A DNA stretch of 64,000 bases from Hymenobacter daecheongensis DSM 21074 (GTDB lineage: Bacteria; Bacteroidota; Bacteroidia; Cytophagales; Hymenobacteraceae), in assembly GCF_900141805.1 (NCBI RefSeq), contig NZ_FQYN01000011.1, positions 1 to 64,000 on the forward strand, written 5' to 3'. The notes under the pieces were generated by a model. That model saw only the letters and a program-made list of their open reading frames with translations, made no database searches and was not told the origin of the DNA. A program made the translations under genes and the position numbers. This document shows positions 43,217-52,997 of the stretch, piece after piece; position 1 is the first letter of the stretch; each line of letters starts with the position of its first letter.

Positions 43217-43759
43217 TTACTTAACAGTCCAATGATAGCCGCGCCGGTAAGCCCAAAGCACAAGGTTGGGGGCAATGTCTTCCGTGAAGCGGTAGCGGGA
43301 ATACGTGTAGAGGGCGAACAGTCCCGGCACCACCCACACCAAAACCGGGTGAGCGGCTTTGACGGTATGCACGATGAACAGGTGCAGCAGCAGCGACGGG
43401 ACGACGCAAGCCACCAGCAAACACAGCGTGAACGGCAGCAGCCAGTGCCGGGTGCCGCGCAGGCGCAGGCCGATAGCCACTCCTTTAAGTAAATAGAGCA
43501 GCGCGTAGAAGCCGTAGGCCAGCGCCCCGATGCTCAATAGCCGGGTATACCCGAAACCCGGTCCGAGAAAATCCAGGTTGGTTGTCAGCACCAGACCCAG
43601 CACCAGGAACGGAGCCAGCACCAGCGTTTCGACTACCAAGCGAAAGCCCAGGCCCAGCACCACGGCTAGCCCGTTGCCAATAGCCTTACCGTTTTGATAG
43701 GACTGTCGAATGTTGGGCGCGTTGCGGCCAGCCTCGTAGCCATCTTCGTAGTCAGACAT
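43217..43759 (-). CDS. Small membrane protein of the tra border
   Basis: 180 aa from the ATG at 43757-43759 (MSDYEDGYEAGRNAP). Four hydrophobic segments at about residues 30-55, 65-90, 105-130 and 135-155. It follows the double terminator of the tra operon, so it has its own promoter. Function unknown. Confidence 0.6.
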   Translation of the reverse strand: MSDYEDGYEAGRNAPNIRQSYQNGKAIGNGLAVVLGLGFRLVVETLVLAPFLVLGLVLTTNLDFLGPGFGYTRLLSIGALAYGFYALLYLLKGVAIGLRLRGTRHWLLPFTLCLLVACVVPSLLLHLFIVHTVKAAHPVLVWVVPGLFALYTYSRYRFTEDIAPNLVLWAYRRGYHWTVK

Positions 43760-43837
43760 GCTGTTATAAATTGCGGGTGAGAGTCGCATAGGGATAGAAG
43801 CTTTTACCAGTAGTATTTGCCTTTAGTTGAGATAAAA

Positions 43838-43878
43838 AAAACAAGTTATGATAATTGGGTCTTATCATAACTTGTTTT
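43838..43878. terminator. Strong terminator at end of tra operon
   Basis: Perfect 17 bp stem (43838-43854 with 43862-43878), AAAACAAGTTATGATAA and complement, 7 base loop, A tract on one side and T tract on the other. Confidence 0.85.
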
Positions 43879-43898
43879 CAAACGTACGGCAAATAAAA

Positions 43899-43925
43899 AT
43901 ACCCGGCCAGAAATCGGCCGGGTAT
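43899..43925 (-). terminator. Minus-strand terminator, tra operon
   Basis: ATACCCGGCC (43899-43908) pairs with GGCCGGGTAT (43916-43925). On the minus strand it is followed by TTTTATTT and begins 4 bases after the stop at 43929. Confidence 0.85.
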
Positions 43926-43928
43926 CCA

Positions 43929-44156
43929 TTAGCTACTGACAATATTTCTCCGCACTATTTGTGGCGACAGAATAGAGTTGAAAGCAATTGGGTAGGCTGA
44001 GCGTGAGGTACCGCGCAGTTGGTGCCAATAAGGAAGCGGCGCGGGCAGCGTCGGTTGGTGACCACGCGGCCGAGCAGCTACAACCGTGACCATGCCGACA
44101 GCACCGGCTGACAGCCCGATGAACGGGAGCAGGCGTGAATTGAGGTTGGTCAGCAT
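43929..44156 (-). CDS. Small membrane-anchored protein, end of tra operon
   Basis: 75 aa with one hydrophobic segment (about residues 9-27) and a Pro-rich remainder. It starts 12 bases after the lipoprotein stop and ends at a terminator, which supports its being a real last gene. No family recognised. Confidence 0.5.
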   Translation of the reverse strand: MLTNLNSRLLPFIGLSAGAVGMVTVVAARPRGHQPTLPAPLPYWHQLRGTSRSAYPIAFNSILSPQIVRRNIVSS

Positions 44157-44168
44157 AAGTAGGAAGAG

Positions 44169-44552
44169 CTATTCCCCGATAACGTACACCGGCACGGCCT
44201 GCGCATCGACGCCCCGACCGGTTTCCTTCTTAACCTCTTTGCCATCCAGCAAGATGGAACAGGTGATTTCCGAGGCCGCCGTGCCCCCGTCAATGCTGGC
44301 TAGGATGGTCAGGTTGTCGCCCTGCTTCATGGTGCGCTTAAACTTGTAGCTCGCCGGTAGTGGCGTGTTGCTGAGCGTCGTATTGCCGCCGCTTTCGTTG
44401 GTGTAGCTCAGGTAATCCGATACCGTGGCATTGGAAGTAACCTTGTATTCTACCTGATACTCTTTTGGCCCCGAGGGCGTAGCATCGTTGTCTTTCGAGC
44501 AGCTGGTGGCCAGGGCCGCGCAGCTCAGCAGTAGATAGGCAAGTCGTTTCAT
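44169..44552 (-). CDS. Lipoprotein of the tra operon
   Basis: 127 aa with a lipobox (CAALATSCSKD, lipid-anchored Cys at about residue 18). The rest is beta-rich: EYQVEYKVTSNATVSDYLSY and LLDGKEVKKE. Could be an outer-membrane or exclusion lipoprotein (compare VirB7 or entry-exclusion lipoproteins), but no family was recognised. Confidence 0.65.
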   Translation of the reverse strand: MKRLAYLLLSCAALATSCSKDNDATPSGPKEYQVEYKVTSNATVSDYLSYTNESGGNTTLSNTPLPASYKFKRTMKQGDNLTILASIDGGTAASEITCSILLDGKEVKKETGRGVDAQAVPVYVIGE

Positions 44553-44568
44553 AAGTCAGAAAGGGTGG

Positions 44569-45108
44569 TTAGCGGAAGTGATACCGCAGGCCGGCACTCG
44601 CGTTGCCGGGCCATTGGTCGATTAAAGGGTTGTTGAACAGGTAGCCTTTCGTGCCGGTGGCCACGAGGGAAAGGCGGTTGCCGAGGAAGAAATCAACTTC
44701 GGCCCCGGCTTGCGGGCCATAGGTGAAGCGTTGCGGCTCGTTGGCATCGGCAGCCAGCTCGCCCGTGCGATTCTCGTTGGTGCGTTCGTAGCCGGCCCCC
44801 GCCCCGATAAGCAGATGCACGTAGGCAAACTCTCCGATTCGGAATAGCTGCGGGGCGATGAACAGCCGGCCCTGATAGGTCGAGTATTCACCCTGAGCGC
44901 CGAGGGTGCCGGCATCCCGCAGACCACTGGCCCGCAGGGCCAGCTTGTTGGTGAGCATAGCATTGTAGCTCAACTCGTAGTAGTCGCCCTTTTCGGAGCG
45001 CCCGAGGTGGGCACCCCAGCTGGAAATGTGTTTAACGTGGCGTTGAGCCAGGGCCGGCGATGTGCCGGCCCCAGCTAGTGCAAGCGCCACAAGCAGGAGC
45101 TTTTTCAT
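44569..45108 (-). CDS. TraO-like outer-membrane protein
   Basis: 179 aa with a signal peptide (residues 1-21, ALAQ). Alternating strands: YYELSYNAML, GAQGEYSTYQGRLFI, VHLLIGAGAGYE and a final NASAGLRYHFR ending in Phe-Arg, as in a small beta-barrel. Position near the end of the operon, after VirB10- and VirB5-like genes, suits TraO of Bacteroides elements. Confidence 0.65.
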   Translation of the reverse strand: MKKLLLVALALAGAGTSPALAQRHVKHISSWGAHLGRSEKGDYYELSYNAMLTNKLALRASGLRDAGTLGAQGEYSTYQGRLFIAPQLFRIGEFAYVHLLIGAGAGYERTNENRTGELAADANEPQRFTYGPQAGAEVDFFLGNRLSLVATGTKGYLFNNPLIDQWPGNASAGLRYHFR

Positions 45109-45114
45109 GCGGGT

Positions 45115-46002
45115 TTAGCGACGGGGACGGGCGCGGTCCATTTTAATGAGTGACTGTTGAACCAACACGTCGGCGTACACCAGCTCCGCAGCTTGGCGCG
45201 AGGGACCCGGCTGCGAGGATTCGGCCAACAGCCGGTCGGCTTCCTGGCGCAGCTGCATCGCCTTTATCATGTTGTCGTTTGAGGAGTTGAGGGCGGCCAT
45301 CCGCTCGCCTTCCGTCATGGCGTAGCGGCCCGGATTCTTGAGTGTGGCATTCATTTCAATGCTTTGCTGCGTCATTTCGTCGGCAATCTTGTAGTAGCCG
45401 AAGGCAGTAGCAATCTTCTTCTTCTGCATCATCTCCTCGTAGGCGAAGGTCGAAACGGCGGCTTCTTCGCGCTTGGCCTGATACTGGGAAGAACTCATGC
45501 GGTTGTTGCCGGCCGTGGCCCCCGCGCCAAAGCGGGAAAACACGTCGTACACGGTGTTCAAATCCTGCTGGGGGTTGTTAAGCTGCAGGGCCTGCCGCAG
45601 GCGTTCAGCTTTCTGAAACACGGGCATGTACTGGTTGCTCTGGCCCCGGCCCGACATGGACAGCGCCCGCGCAAACAGCTCCTGCGGGTTGGAGAGGCGC
45701 AAATCCTGAATGCTTTGCACCTTCCGTAAGTCGGCCTGCACCTGCCGCTGCAGCTGCAGCGTCTGGTCAGTAATGTCCTTTACCTGACCGGTAATATCCT
45801 TGGTGACGCCGGCAATCTGCCGGGCATCTTTTACTACCTGGTAGTTCTTGACGGTTTCGGTCCACTGGGCCAGCCGTTTGGCGAAGTCGCCAATGTGAAT
45901 GCCCATGTGCAGCGGGTCATTTACTACGGCTTGCGCGGAGGCCTCCTTAGTGGAGAAAACCAGCGTAACGGCCAGCAAAGCGGGCAAAAGGAGCTTTTTC
46001 AT
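45115..46002 (-). CDS. VirB5/TrbJ-like secreted coiled protein (TraI-like)
   Basis: 295 aa with a signal peptide (residues 1-23, ASAQ). Conserved features of DUF4141/TrbJ-type proteins are visible: HIGDFAKRLAQWTETVKNYQ followed by a helical bundle (ITGQVKDITDQTLQLQRQV). Such proteins cap or stabilise the pilus. In CTnDOT the counterpart precedes TraJ. Here it follows the VirB10-like gene. Confidence 0.65.
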   Translation of the reverse strand: MKKLLLPALLAVTLVFSTKEASAQAVVNDPLHMGIHIGDFAKRLAQWTETVKNYQVVKDARQIAGVTKDITGQVKDITDQTLQLQRQVQADLRKVQSIQDLRLSNPQELFARALSMSGRGQSNQYMPVFQKAERLRQALQLNNPQQDLNTVYDVFSRFGAGATAGNNRMSSSQYQAKREEAAVSTFAYEEMMQKKKIATAFGYYKIADEMTQQSIEMNATLKNPGRYAMTEGERMAALNSSNDNMIKAMQLRQEADRLLAESSQPGPSRQAAELVYADVLVQQSLIKMDRARPRR

Positions 46003-46033
46003 AGTCGTAAGCTTTTAGGTGAACGGAAAGTAA

Positions 46034-47434
46034 TCAGCGGCCACTCGCGGCTTCCGGCCCCAACTGGCCGGCCGCCGCCGTGGTAATCAGGATGGGGTAG
46101 CCATCGGGGAGCAGCACGTCGCGCAACTTGGTGCGCGTTTTGGGCCGGGAGAGCACCGTCGCCGCGACGCGGCCCCCGACGCCCACCACCGAGTTAGCGG
46201 CCGACGCCGAGCGGTCAATGGCGGTACTGATTTCCTGCGTGGTCTGCTGCTGCAGGTCGCTGCCGGCCATGGAGGCATCTTTGGCAATGCGCTTCACCGG
46301 GTCAATCATGATGCCGGGCATGTAGTTGAAGTCGTAGATGTCGGCATCGACTCGCGTTGGCCCGAGTCGGTTTACTTCCAGCGTCACGTTGTTATTGCCC
46401 ACCGTAGCCACGGCCGCGAAGACCATGTTTTTGGGGAAGGTCACGCCACTGACTACGGCATCTTCCAGCAAGCGCAGAATGACCACCGAGCCGGTGCGGA
46501 CCTTCTGCTCCCCGTTGATGACGCACTTAAAAAACACGTCGGGAGTGAGCTGCTGTTGCTGCTGGTAGTTGCCCTGCGCCATCATGCGCGAGGAGTTGCC
46601 CACCTTGACGGTATTGAAGCCATCCATGCCAGGGGCATTCATCCGGGTTGCCAGCAGCTGCGCGGTCTGGTTGGGGTCCCGGTAGCGTTTGCCCGTCATG
46701 CGCTCGTATGCAGCGCGGGTTTCGGGCGGGGAGCTAGCCAGCATCGCCAACACGTCCGGGTCGGTTTCAAACGGGGTACCGTCCGCGTCCCGTGCCGGCA
46801 CCAGGCTACGGGCAGCCGAAGAGGAGCGCCGCCGGCCACCGCCGCTGCTGGCCGTGATACGGCGACGGGGCACCACCAGCGTTTCCGAGCGGTAAGAGCC
46901 GGTACTCGGGTCTTGAATAGTCGTCTCGATGGTATCTACGTCGGCCGCGGCCACGCGGGCGGCCTCGGCCCGGCGGGCTGCCGCCTGCGCGAAAGCCTGA
47001 GCGCGCCGCCGCCGACGCAGCGCCTGCCCGGTCGTATCAACGGCAAACACATCAACCACATCTTCATCGGTCGGGGTAGCCGGGGCCGATTTGGCATCCA
47101 TCTCGGCGCGACGCTGGGCCTCGATTTGGGCCGAAGGCGAGGCGACGGGCGAAACCGGCGAGGTTTCGGGCGAAGCAATTTCCGGCTCAATGTTCGCCGA
47201 GGCCGCCGCTACCGGCTCCTTTTCCTGTTGGGCAGCTTCCTTCGCGGACTTAAGCCACAGGAACAGGCCCCCGACTACGAGCACCAGCAGCAGGCCGGCA
47301 AAGGCCATCCAGTTGGTGCGCAGAATTTCGGTAGGCGTACGTTTCCCGGCCACGGCCGCTGGCCGCTGCTCCGGCTCATTATCGGGGTTCGGCGGTCGAA
47401 CGGCCGGTTGATTTTGGGAGGTGATGGGTTCCAT
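46034..47434 (-). CDS. traM: TraM, VirB10-like channel protein
   Basis: 466 aa. One membrane segment at about residues 42-62 (MAFAGLLLVLVVGGLFLWL) follows a short cytoplasmic tail. A long Ala/Pro/Glu-rich periplasmic linker leads to a C-terminal conserved domain with KCVINGEQKVRTGSVVILRLLEDA and VKRIAKDASMAGSDLQ, as in TraM of Bacteroidetes elements. It spans the envelope and joins inner to outer parts of the channel. Confidence 0.82.
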   Translation of the reverse strand: MEPITSQNQPAVRPPNPDNEPEQRPAAVAGKRTPTEILRTNWMAFAGLLLVLVVGGLFLWLKSAKEAAQQEKEPVAAASANIEPEIASPETSPVSPVASPSAQIEAQRRAEMDAKSAPATPTDEDVVDVFAVDTTGQALRRRRRAQAFAQAAARRAEAARVAAADVDTIETTIQDPSTGSYRSETLVVPRRRITASSGGGRRRSSSAARSLVPARDADGTPFETDPDVLAMLASSPPETRAAYERMTGKRYRDPNQTAQLLATRMNAPGMDGFNTVKVGNSSRMMAQGNYQQQQQLTPDVFFKCVINGEQKVRTGSVVILRLLEDAVVSGVTFPKNMVFAAVATVGNNNVTLEVNRLGPTRVDADIYDFNYMPGIMIDPVKRIAKDASMAGSDLQQQTTQEISTAIDRSASAANSVVGVGGRVAATVLSRPKTRTKLRDVLLPDGYPILITTAAAGQLGPEAASGR

Positions 47435-47454
47435 AGGGATGGGGGCCGGCGGCC

Positions 47455-48357
47455 TTAAATGGTGGAGGCGCGGTTAATCACCCGCGAGGGCACCGGCAGC
47501 ACCAGCACCCGTGCCCCGTTGAGTTCGCGCAGGGTTACTTCCAGGTAGCCGCGTTCCGTGGCGGCGTACAGGGGAATGGCATAGGTCAGGTAGCCGGTGG
47601 TGCGGCCGGTGATAATCTGATTGGCCAGCCCGCCCGAGGGAGCCAGCGGCCGGCGCGCTTCGTTCTTTTTGCGGGCCAGAAACTTCTTCTGAGCGTTTTC
47701 CACCAACTGGAAGTCGGTGAAATCGACGTTGTAGTCGATGTTGGTCTTGTTGATGACCTTGAAGCGCAGGTAGGTGAAATCCTTGTCGTTGCGCACGTTG
47801 GCCAGCGACAGCACCAGGTCATTATCCACCACGGCTACCGCCTGATGCTCTTCCTTGGCCTTGCGCAGCTTACTGAGTTTGCCCTCGACCCTGCTTTTCT
47901 TCTCCTCTTCCTTATCAAGTGCCAGCTCGTTTTCCGGGGCCGAGCCGGCCGCCGTGCCGATGCCGCTCATGCCCAGGGCCCCATCCTTTTGAAAGTCGTA
48001 GAGTTGCAGAACCGGCCGGTTGACAAACACGAGACGCCCCATCCAATACTTCGAGCCGTAGCGAATCAGCATGGGCGTAGGCGGCGCATTCTTGCGTTTG
48101 GCGCGCACGAACACGGCATTTGCTTCGATTTTGACCAGGTAGTTATTGGCCATGCCCACATCGACGAGCGACACCGGGCCACTGAACACGAGGTAGGTAG
48201 TGGAGCTGTCCGAAACGGCCACGTCCAGCAGAGTTTCATTGGCTACTACCACCGAGGAGGGCGGGCGCTGGGTGCGGGCGGTTTGGGCCGAGGCGCCGGC
48301 AGCGGAAAAAAGCAGGCCCAGCAGGGCCGGCAGGATATAGTTAGGCATGATTGACAT
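47455..48357 (-). CDS. traN: TraN, VirB9-like outer channel protein
   Basis: 300 aa with a signal peptide (to about residue 25). DUF4138/TraN features include DSSTTYLVFSGPVSLVDVG, NYLVKIEANAVFVRAKR, FKVINKTNIDYNVDF and the C-terminal ERGYLEVTLRELNGARVLV. Beta-rich, forms the outer-membrane-side ring with TraM. An alternative start at 48348 is equally possible. Order K-N-M here equals VirB8-VirB9-VirB10. Confidence 0.82.
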   Translation of the reverse strand: MSIMPNYILPALLGLLFSAAGASAQTARTQRPPSSVVVANETLLDVAVSDSSTTYLVFSGPVSLVDVGMANNYLVKIEANAVFVRAKRKNAPPTPMLIRYGSKYWMGRLVFVNRPVLQLYDFQKDGALGMSGIGTAAGSAPENELALDKEEEKKSRVEGKLSKLRKAKEEHQAVAVVDNDLVLSLANVRNDKDFTYLRFKVINKTNIDYNVDFTDFQLVENAQKKFLARKKNEARRPLAPSGGLANQIITGRTTGYLTYAIPLYAATERGYLEVTLRELNGARVLVLPVPSRVINRASTI

Positions 48358-48369
48358 CAGGTTTAGGGG

Positions 48370-49119
48370 TTAGCGAGGAGCCGGGCCAGCCGGCGCGGGA
48401 GTGGTAGCGCCCGGAGCCGGGGCCTCATCGGGGGCCGGGGCCAGGCCACTTTGCGCTTCCTGCAGGCGACGCTGCCGGTCGGCTTCCTGCGACTGCAGCA
48501 GCTCCGTTTCTTCCCGCGTCAGCGTGGGCGTGTAGGGGATGTAGTCGAAGTTGGTAATCAGCAGCCCGTAGGGGTTGGCATCCGAGCGGTTGGTTTCTTC
48601 CAGGTTGAACTTGGCGGCCAGCGGCAGCGGCTCTTTCTGCTGGCCGCCGATGAAAATGCGCTGCTTGATGTAGACCTGACCGGCCCAAGGACGCTTGCTC
48701 ATGTCCACCAGCACACTATCCACCGTCACGACGTTGCGGGCGGCGTATCGCTCGTAGTTCTGCAGCACCTGGCCCCGCGTGAAGCCCTCGTAAATTCGGC
48801 GGCCCCCGCGCCCCTCAATCAGCGGCAGGGCCGCATCCAGGTTGGCCTTGTAAGTGTATTGGTCGTGGCCGAACATGGTTTGCATGAACTGGCGCACCAG
48901 GTTGCGGGCCTCGTAGGCGGTGTGGGCATCCGTGCCGGCCGAAAGGGCCGCCACCGAGCCGGTTTGCGAGACGACGTACACGCGCTTACCGCTGTTCTCG
49001 TAGGCCCGGTACACCAGGAAGCCCGAGGCCAGGGCGACCAGCAGCAGGGCTAAAACACTCCCCAGCGCCAGGTTGCGCATGGTGGAGAAGGAGGTACTCA
49101 AATCTTTGGCGGAATCCAT
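48370..49119 (-). CDS. traK: TraK, VirB8-like assembly protein
   Basis: 249 aa with one membrane segment (about residues 15-35, LALGSVLALLLVALASGFLV) and a periplasmic VirB8-type domain (LVRQFMQTMFGHDQYTY to YIKQRIFIGGQQKEPLPL). The tail is Pro/Ala-rich. It nucleates the channel in the inner membrane. Confidence 0.82.
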   Translation of the reverse strand: MDSAKDLSTSFSTMRNLALGSVLALLLVALASGFLVYRAYENSGKRVYVVSQTGSVAALSAGTDAHTAYEARNLVRQFMQTMFGHDQYTYKANLDAALPLIEGRGGRRIYEGFTRGQVLQNYERYAARNVVTVDSVLVDMSKRPWAGQVYIKQRIFIGGQQKEPLPLAAKFNLEETNRSDANPYGLLITNFDYIPYTPTLTREETELLQSQEADRQRRLQEAQSGLAPAPDEAPAPGATTPAPAGPAPR

Positions 49120-49233
49120 CGTATAACTGGTTAGAAGGTCAGGCTGGAAGGGTGAAATCAGGTCGCTTGGGCATTTTCTTCCCTACCGCCCCATCATGTG
49201 AGCAGTAGACAAAACCCTATCAGAAGAGGGGAT

Positions 49234-50382
49234 TTAGGTAGTCCAGAGGCCGGAGGCCCGCTGCCGGTAGGAAGGGTTCAGCGCGTCCGACATGGTAATG
49301 GATGGCAGGCCCGAGGAGGCGGAGCTACTGGCTTCACCGCCACCCCCACTGCTGCTGCCACCGCCATTAGGGCTGCCTGCGCTGCCACCACCACTGCCGC
49401 CACCGCTACCACTGCTACCGCCGCCGCCAGCGTTGCCCATTGCCCGACCCACGGCCGAGGCCAGACCGCCGCCGCCGGGAGCCGCCACCCCGGCTACCGT
49501 CGTAGCCGCACCCATTGCCATACCAGCCATCTGGCCGGCGAAGCCCTGCACGGCCGAGGAGCCGATGAACATGGACGTGAGGTAGGGCACGATGATGTAG
49601 AGCATCACGAAGGCCACCGACATGAGCATGAACTTGGTGTCATCCACCGATTGGGCCGGCCCGCCGCTGGCCAGGATGCCGCCCGCGACCCGCTGGGTAT
49701 CGGCAAAAAAGCCGTACATGGTATCCAGCAGCACGAACGTGAGCCCCCACATCTGCACGGCGATGAAGTTCTGCAGCCACTTCATAGCTAGCTGACCAAA
49801 GGCCGGAATGACGGAAAGCGTCATGGCGATAGGGCCGGAAACGTAGAGGAAGCCCAGGATGAACTGTTGCAGGAACGTCATTATTTCCCGGACGATAAGC
49901 ACGGTGGTAGCCGTGAAAAGCCGCGTCATAATGCCCGAGAAGGTAAAGGAGCTGAGCGTGTCGGAGATGCTGCTAATCATAGCCGCCGCCCCCGATACAA
50001 TGTCGCCCATCCCGATATTGTCATTGCTGGCCGCTGCCGCCACCGCCGGCGGCGTGGTCAGGGCGCTGAGGGCTTCGGCCGCGGACTGGTCGGTAGAGAA
50101 TAGGGCCGTAAAGGCCGCAATGCCGGTACCCAGGGTATCAATCAGGCTCTGGTAGAAGAAGAGCAGGAAAAATATCCAGGTAGCCTTGATAATCGGCCCC
50201 CAGTCCATTGCCAGGCCGCTACCGCTGATAAAGCCGCGCCCGATGGTGTAGAGCAGGGCGATGCCCATCAGCGAGGGCGTCAGAAACCGGCAGGCCGTGA
50301 GCACAATGGCTAAGGTCTGGTCACAGGCGCGCAGAAACCCCGGGTCGATGCCGTAGGCCACCATTAGAAAGTTGCCCATCAT
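49234..50382 (-). CDS. traJ: TraJ, VirB6-like polytopic protein
   Basis: 382 aa with about six to eight membrane segments, among them LMGIALLYTIG, WIFFLLFFYQSLIDTLG and FVMLYIIVPYLTSMFIGS, and a Gly/Ser-rich tail (residues 325-365). Its start overlaps the TraG stop by 4 bases (ATGA), so the two are translationally coupled. TraJ proteins form the membrane core through which the substrate passes. Confidence 0.82.
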   Translation of the reverse strand: MMGNFLMVAYGIDPGFLRACDQTLAIVLTACRFLTPSLMGIALLYTIGRGFISGSGLAMDWGPIIKATWIFFLLFFYQSLIDTLGTGIAAFTALFSTDQSAAEALSALTTPPAVAAAASNDNIGMGDIVSGAAAMISSISDTLSSFTFSGIMTRLFTATTVLIVREIMTFLQQFILGFLYVSGPIAMTLSVIPAFGQLAMKWLQNFIAVQMWGLTFVLLDTMYGFFADTQRVAGGILASGGPAQSVDDTKFMLMSVAFVMLYIIVPYLTSMFIGSSAVQGFAGQMAGMAMGAATTVAGVAAPGGGGLASAVGRAMGNAGGGGSSGSGGGSGGGSAGSPNGGGSSSGGGGEASSSASSGLPSITMSDALNPSYRQRASGLWTT

Positions 50383-52997
50383 TTCCCCCCGAGCTTGCGG
50401 CTCTGCTTATCTTCGACAAACTGGTCCACGGCGTAGTCGAGGCGCTGCACTTTCACGTCCTCGTACTGTATCTCCCCATCGGTGCCGACCACGAGCTGGC
50501 CGGCCTTGTCCACTTTAGGGCGGCGGTTGGTCTGCTGGTAGAACTTTACCAGCTTGTTGAGGTGGTTGCGCTCCACCGGCTTGGACGTCAGGATGGCATC
50601 GAGCTGGGGTGAGGCCTCCAGGGCAAATACCTTCCCTTTGGCTCCCTGCTTGATGAAGAACTCGCGCAGGGCATCAGTCGAGCGCACCGACTTAATCAAA
50701 TCCATCTCGTGGCCCGTCAGACCGAGTGGCGCCTGCAACTGGGCAAGCGAGTCCGGGTTGATGTGGCGCAGGATAATTTTGGTAGCCGAGTTGTTGATGA
50801 TGGCCGGGCCAATCTTGCTGCTGGTAATCTCGGTAATGCCCTGGGTGATGATGGTCACCGAGCCGTTGGTTTTCCGAATCGTGCGGTACATGGATTCAAT
50901 GAACTCCGAGAGCACCCCGCTGAGCATCGTCCAGGCTTCGTCCAGGGCGATGTACTTCACGTCATCCGGGAACTTGCGGAACAGGTCCAGGCTCAACTCG
51001 GTGATGAGCATGGCCACCACCGGGTACAGGTCGGGGTCGGCCTGAACTTTGGCTAGGTCGAAGCAGATGAGGCGGTACTCGCTCAAATCCACGTCGCGCT
51101 TGGCGTTGAGCACCCGCTCGTAGCGCCCGCCGGTGATGTACTGACCCAGCACCAGGAAGAACTGGTGCATGTCGATGTACTTCATGTTTTTCTGGTACTG
51201 CCGGCGCGCCCCGTCCAGCGGGTCTGCTTCCTGCCCTTCGCCGGGTACCGATACCGGCTTTTGCATAGCGGCGTCGTAGCGCTCCACGAAGCGGTAGAAG
51301 CTCTCCATGCCGGGAAACTCCTCATCCTTCTGGCCCAGCTTGTCGTGCTCGTTGAGATACACGTAGTATTCAATCAGAAACCGGCTGAGGATGGTGCGCT
51401 CCGACTTATCTAGGCCTGTATCCTTGCCCCCTTTCCAGAGGGCGGCAATCAGGGCCAGATGGAAGTTGGTTTTCTCATCGTTGTAGAGCCACTTGTTGCC
51501 GTTGGCTTTGTCTCGGGGCACGATGAAGGGGTTGAACTCAATCGGGCGCTGGGGGTCGTACTCGAAGTAGGTGTTGTCGAAATCCTCCCCGTTCAGGGAC
51601 TGCAGCACGTTGCGGTAGGTGCCGCCCACGTCCATGATAATCTGCCGCGCCCCCTTCTCGTAGCGCTGCACAATCAGGTTGCCGAAGGTGTAGGACTTGC
51701 CCGAGCCGGAAGGCCCGATAACCATAGCGTTCTGATTGTCCAGCGCCGTGTTGAACAGGTTGACCTGCACCAGATTGCGGAAGCGGTCCGTGAGGTACTC
51801 TCCTACCGGGTCGGTTTTGTAGGTAGCGGTCCAGTGCATGTAGCAGGCCCCCCGGTCGGCGGTGGTGGTCAGCCAGCGGTCCGGCACCTGGTTGGCGTTG
51901 CCCGGCAGCAGGCCGAAGAACACCGGCAGGGCCAGGTAGCTTTCCACGACGCTTTCCGTGCCGAACATATAGCGGAAGGCGGCCGTGGCCCGCTCGACGT
52001 TTTCCCGCCGGCTGGTATCGTTGGTATCCCACAGCATAACCGAGAGGTGCAGACCCACAATCTGCTTATTTTCGGCCCGAACCTCGGCGGTGAACTCCTC
52101 GACTTCGGCCGCCCGCAGGTGGTTATCCTGGGTGGCCAGGAAGGAGAGCGAGGCGTTTAGCTTGCGGTCGGTATCCAGGCTGCTTAGCTCAGCGCGGGTA
52201 TCCTGAATCATCAGGGCCTGCGTGAGCACGTGCGGGCACTGGAGAATATGCGTGAGCGGGTAGAGCATGGGCGCGGTGACACCGTAGCTGTTTTTCACGG
52301 CCGGGTAAGCGTCCGAGCCTTGCCCCACCATCGACAGGACATTGACCTTCTGCTCGCCCACGCTGAACGTGCCCATATCGTTGCCCATCTCGCGTTCCTG
52401 CCGGGTGGGCTGGCCGTCGAAATTGAGGTTGAAATACTGCAGGTACAGCTGGTGGATTTCCTGGCTGCTGAGCCGCTCGAAGGCGACGCCGCCCAGGTTC
52501 TTGATGCCCTGAATGAATTCGACCGCGCCGCTTTCGGCTACCTCCAGGGTTTGCACCAGCTGCGCAAAGGGATTCTTGAGCACGGCCTCGCCGGCGCGGG
52601 CTACCAGGGCATTGACCGCGTTGGTTTTGGGCGACTTTACCGACGCTGGCGCAAACGAGATGAACAAGTAGGACTTCTGGAACAGCACCAGCCGCTCGTA
52701 GAAGTGCTTGTTCATCTTGTTCTCAAAGTAGGTCTGCTGGGTTTTGTCTTCGCGGTAGGGCCGGTCGTAGTAGATGTCGGTTTTCTGCACGATGCTGCCC
52801 ACCGGCAGGGCCCGCAGCACCCCGACGAGGGCGGCCTGGAAGGCCTCGTAGTCTTCGATGGTCCAGCTTTCCATTTCGGCCGGCTCGACCAGGAAACCTA
52901 CGCCGACGCGCCCATCCTTGAACACGACCTTGTCGCCCTCGAAGCTATGCACCGGCATCACCGCGCTAAACGCGGTGGTTTTTGGCTTTTTTGTCAT
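50379..52997 (-). CDS. traG: TraG, VirB4-like conjugation ATPase
   Basis: 872 aa. Walker A VIGPSGSGKSYTFGN at about residue 428, then DVGGTYRNVLQSL. Walker B region YIALDEAWTML, and an arginine-finger-like MYRTIRKTNGS. The N-terminal TraG/VirB4 domain begins HSFEGDKVVFKDGRVGVGF. It energises pilus biogenesis and substrate transfer. Upstream overlap of 32 bases with TraF. Confidence 0.9.
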   Translation of the reverse strand: MTKKPKTTAFSAVMPVHSFEGDKVVFKDGRVGVGFLVEPAEMESWTIEDYEAFQAALVGVLRALPVGSIVQKTDIYYDRPYREDKTQQTYFENKMNKHFYERLVLFQKSYLFISFAPASVKSPKTNAVNALVARAGEAVLKNPFAQLVQTLEVAESGAVEFIQGIKNLGGVAFERLSSQEIHQLYLQYFNLNFDGQPTRQEREMGNDMGTFSVGEQKVNVLSMVGQGSDAYPAVKNSYGVTAPMLYPLTHILQCPHVLTQALMIQDTRAELSSLDTDRKLNASLSFLATQDNHLRAAEVEEFTAEVRAENKQIVGLHLSVMLWDTNDTSRRENVERATAAFRYMFGTESVVESYLALPVFFGLLPGNANQVPDRWLTTTADRGACYMHWTATYKTDPVGEYLTDRFRNLVQVNLFNTALDNQNAMVIGPSGSGKSYTFGNLIVQRYEKGARQIIMDVGGTYRNVLQSLNGEDFDNTYFEYDPQRPIEFNPFIVPRDKANGNKWLYNDEKTNFHLALIAALWKGGKDTGLDKSERTILSRFLIEYYVYLNEHDKLGQKDEEFPGMESFYRFVERYDAAMQKPVSVPGEGQEADPLDGARRQYQKNMKYIDMHQFFLVLGQYITGGRYERVLNAKRDVDLSEYRLICFDLAKVQADPDLYPVVAMLITELSLDLFRKFPDDVKYIALDEAWTMLSGVLSEFIESMYRTIRKTNGSVTIITQGITEITSSKIGPAIINNSATKIILRHINPDSLAQLQAPLGLTGHEMDLIKSVRSTDALREFFIKQGAKGKVFALEASPQLDAILTSKPVERNHLNKLVKFYQQTNRRPKVDKAGQLVVGTDGEIQYEDVKVQRLDYAVDQFVEDKQSRKLGGK

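Noticed and set aside
46556..47458. 300 aa plus-strand open frame
   Set aside because: Arg/Gly-rich shadow of traM.
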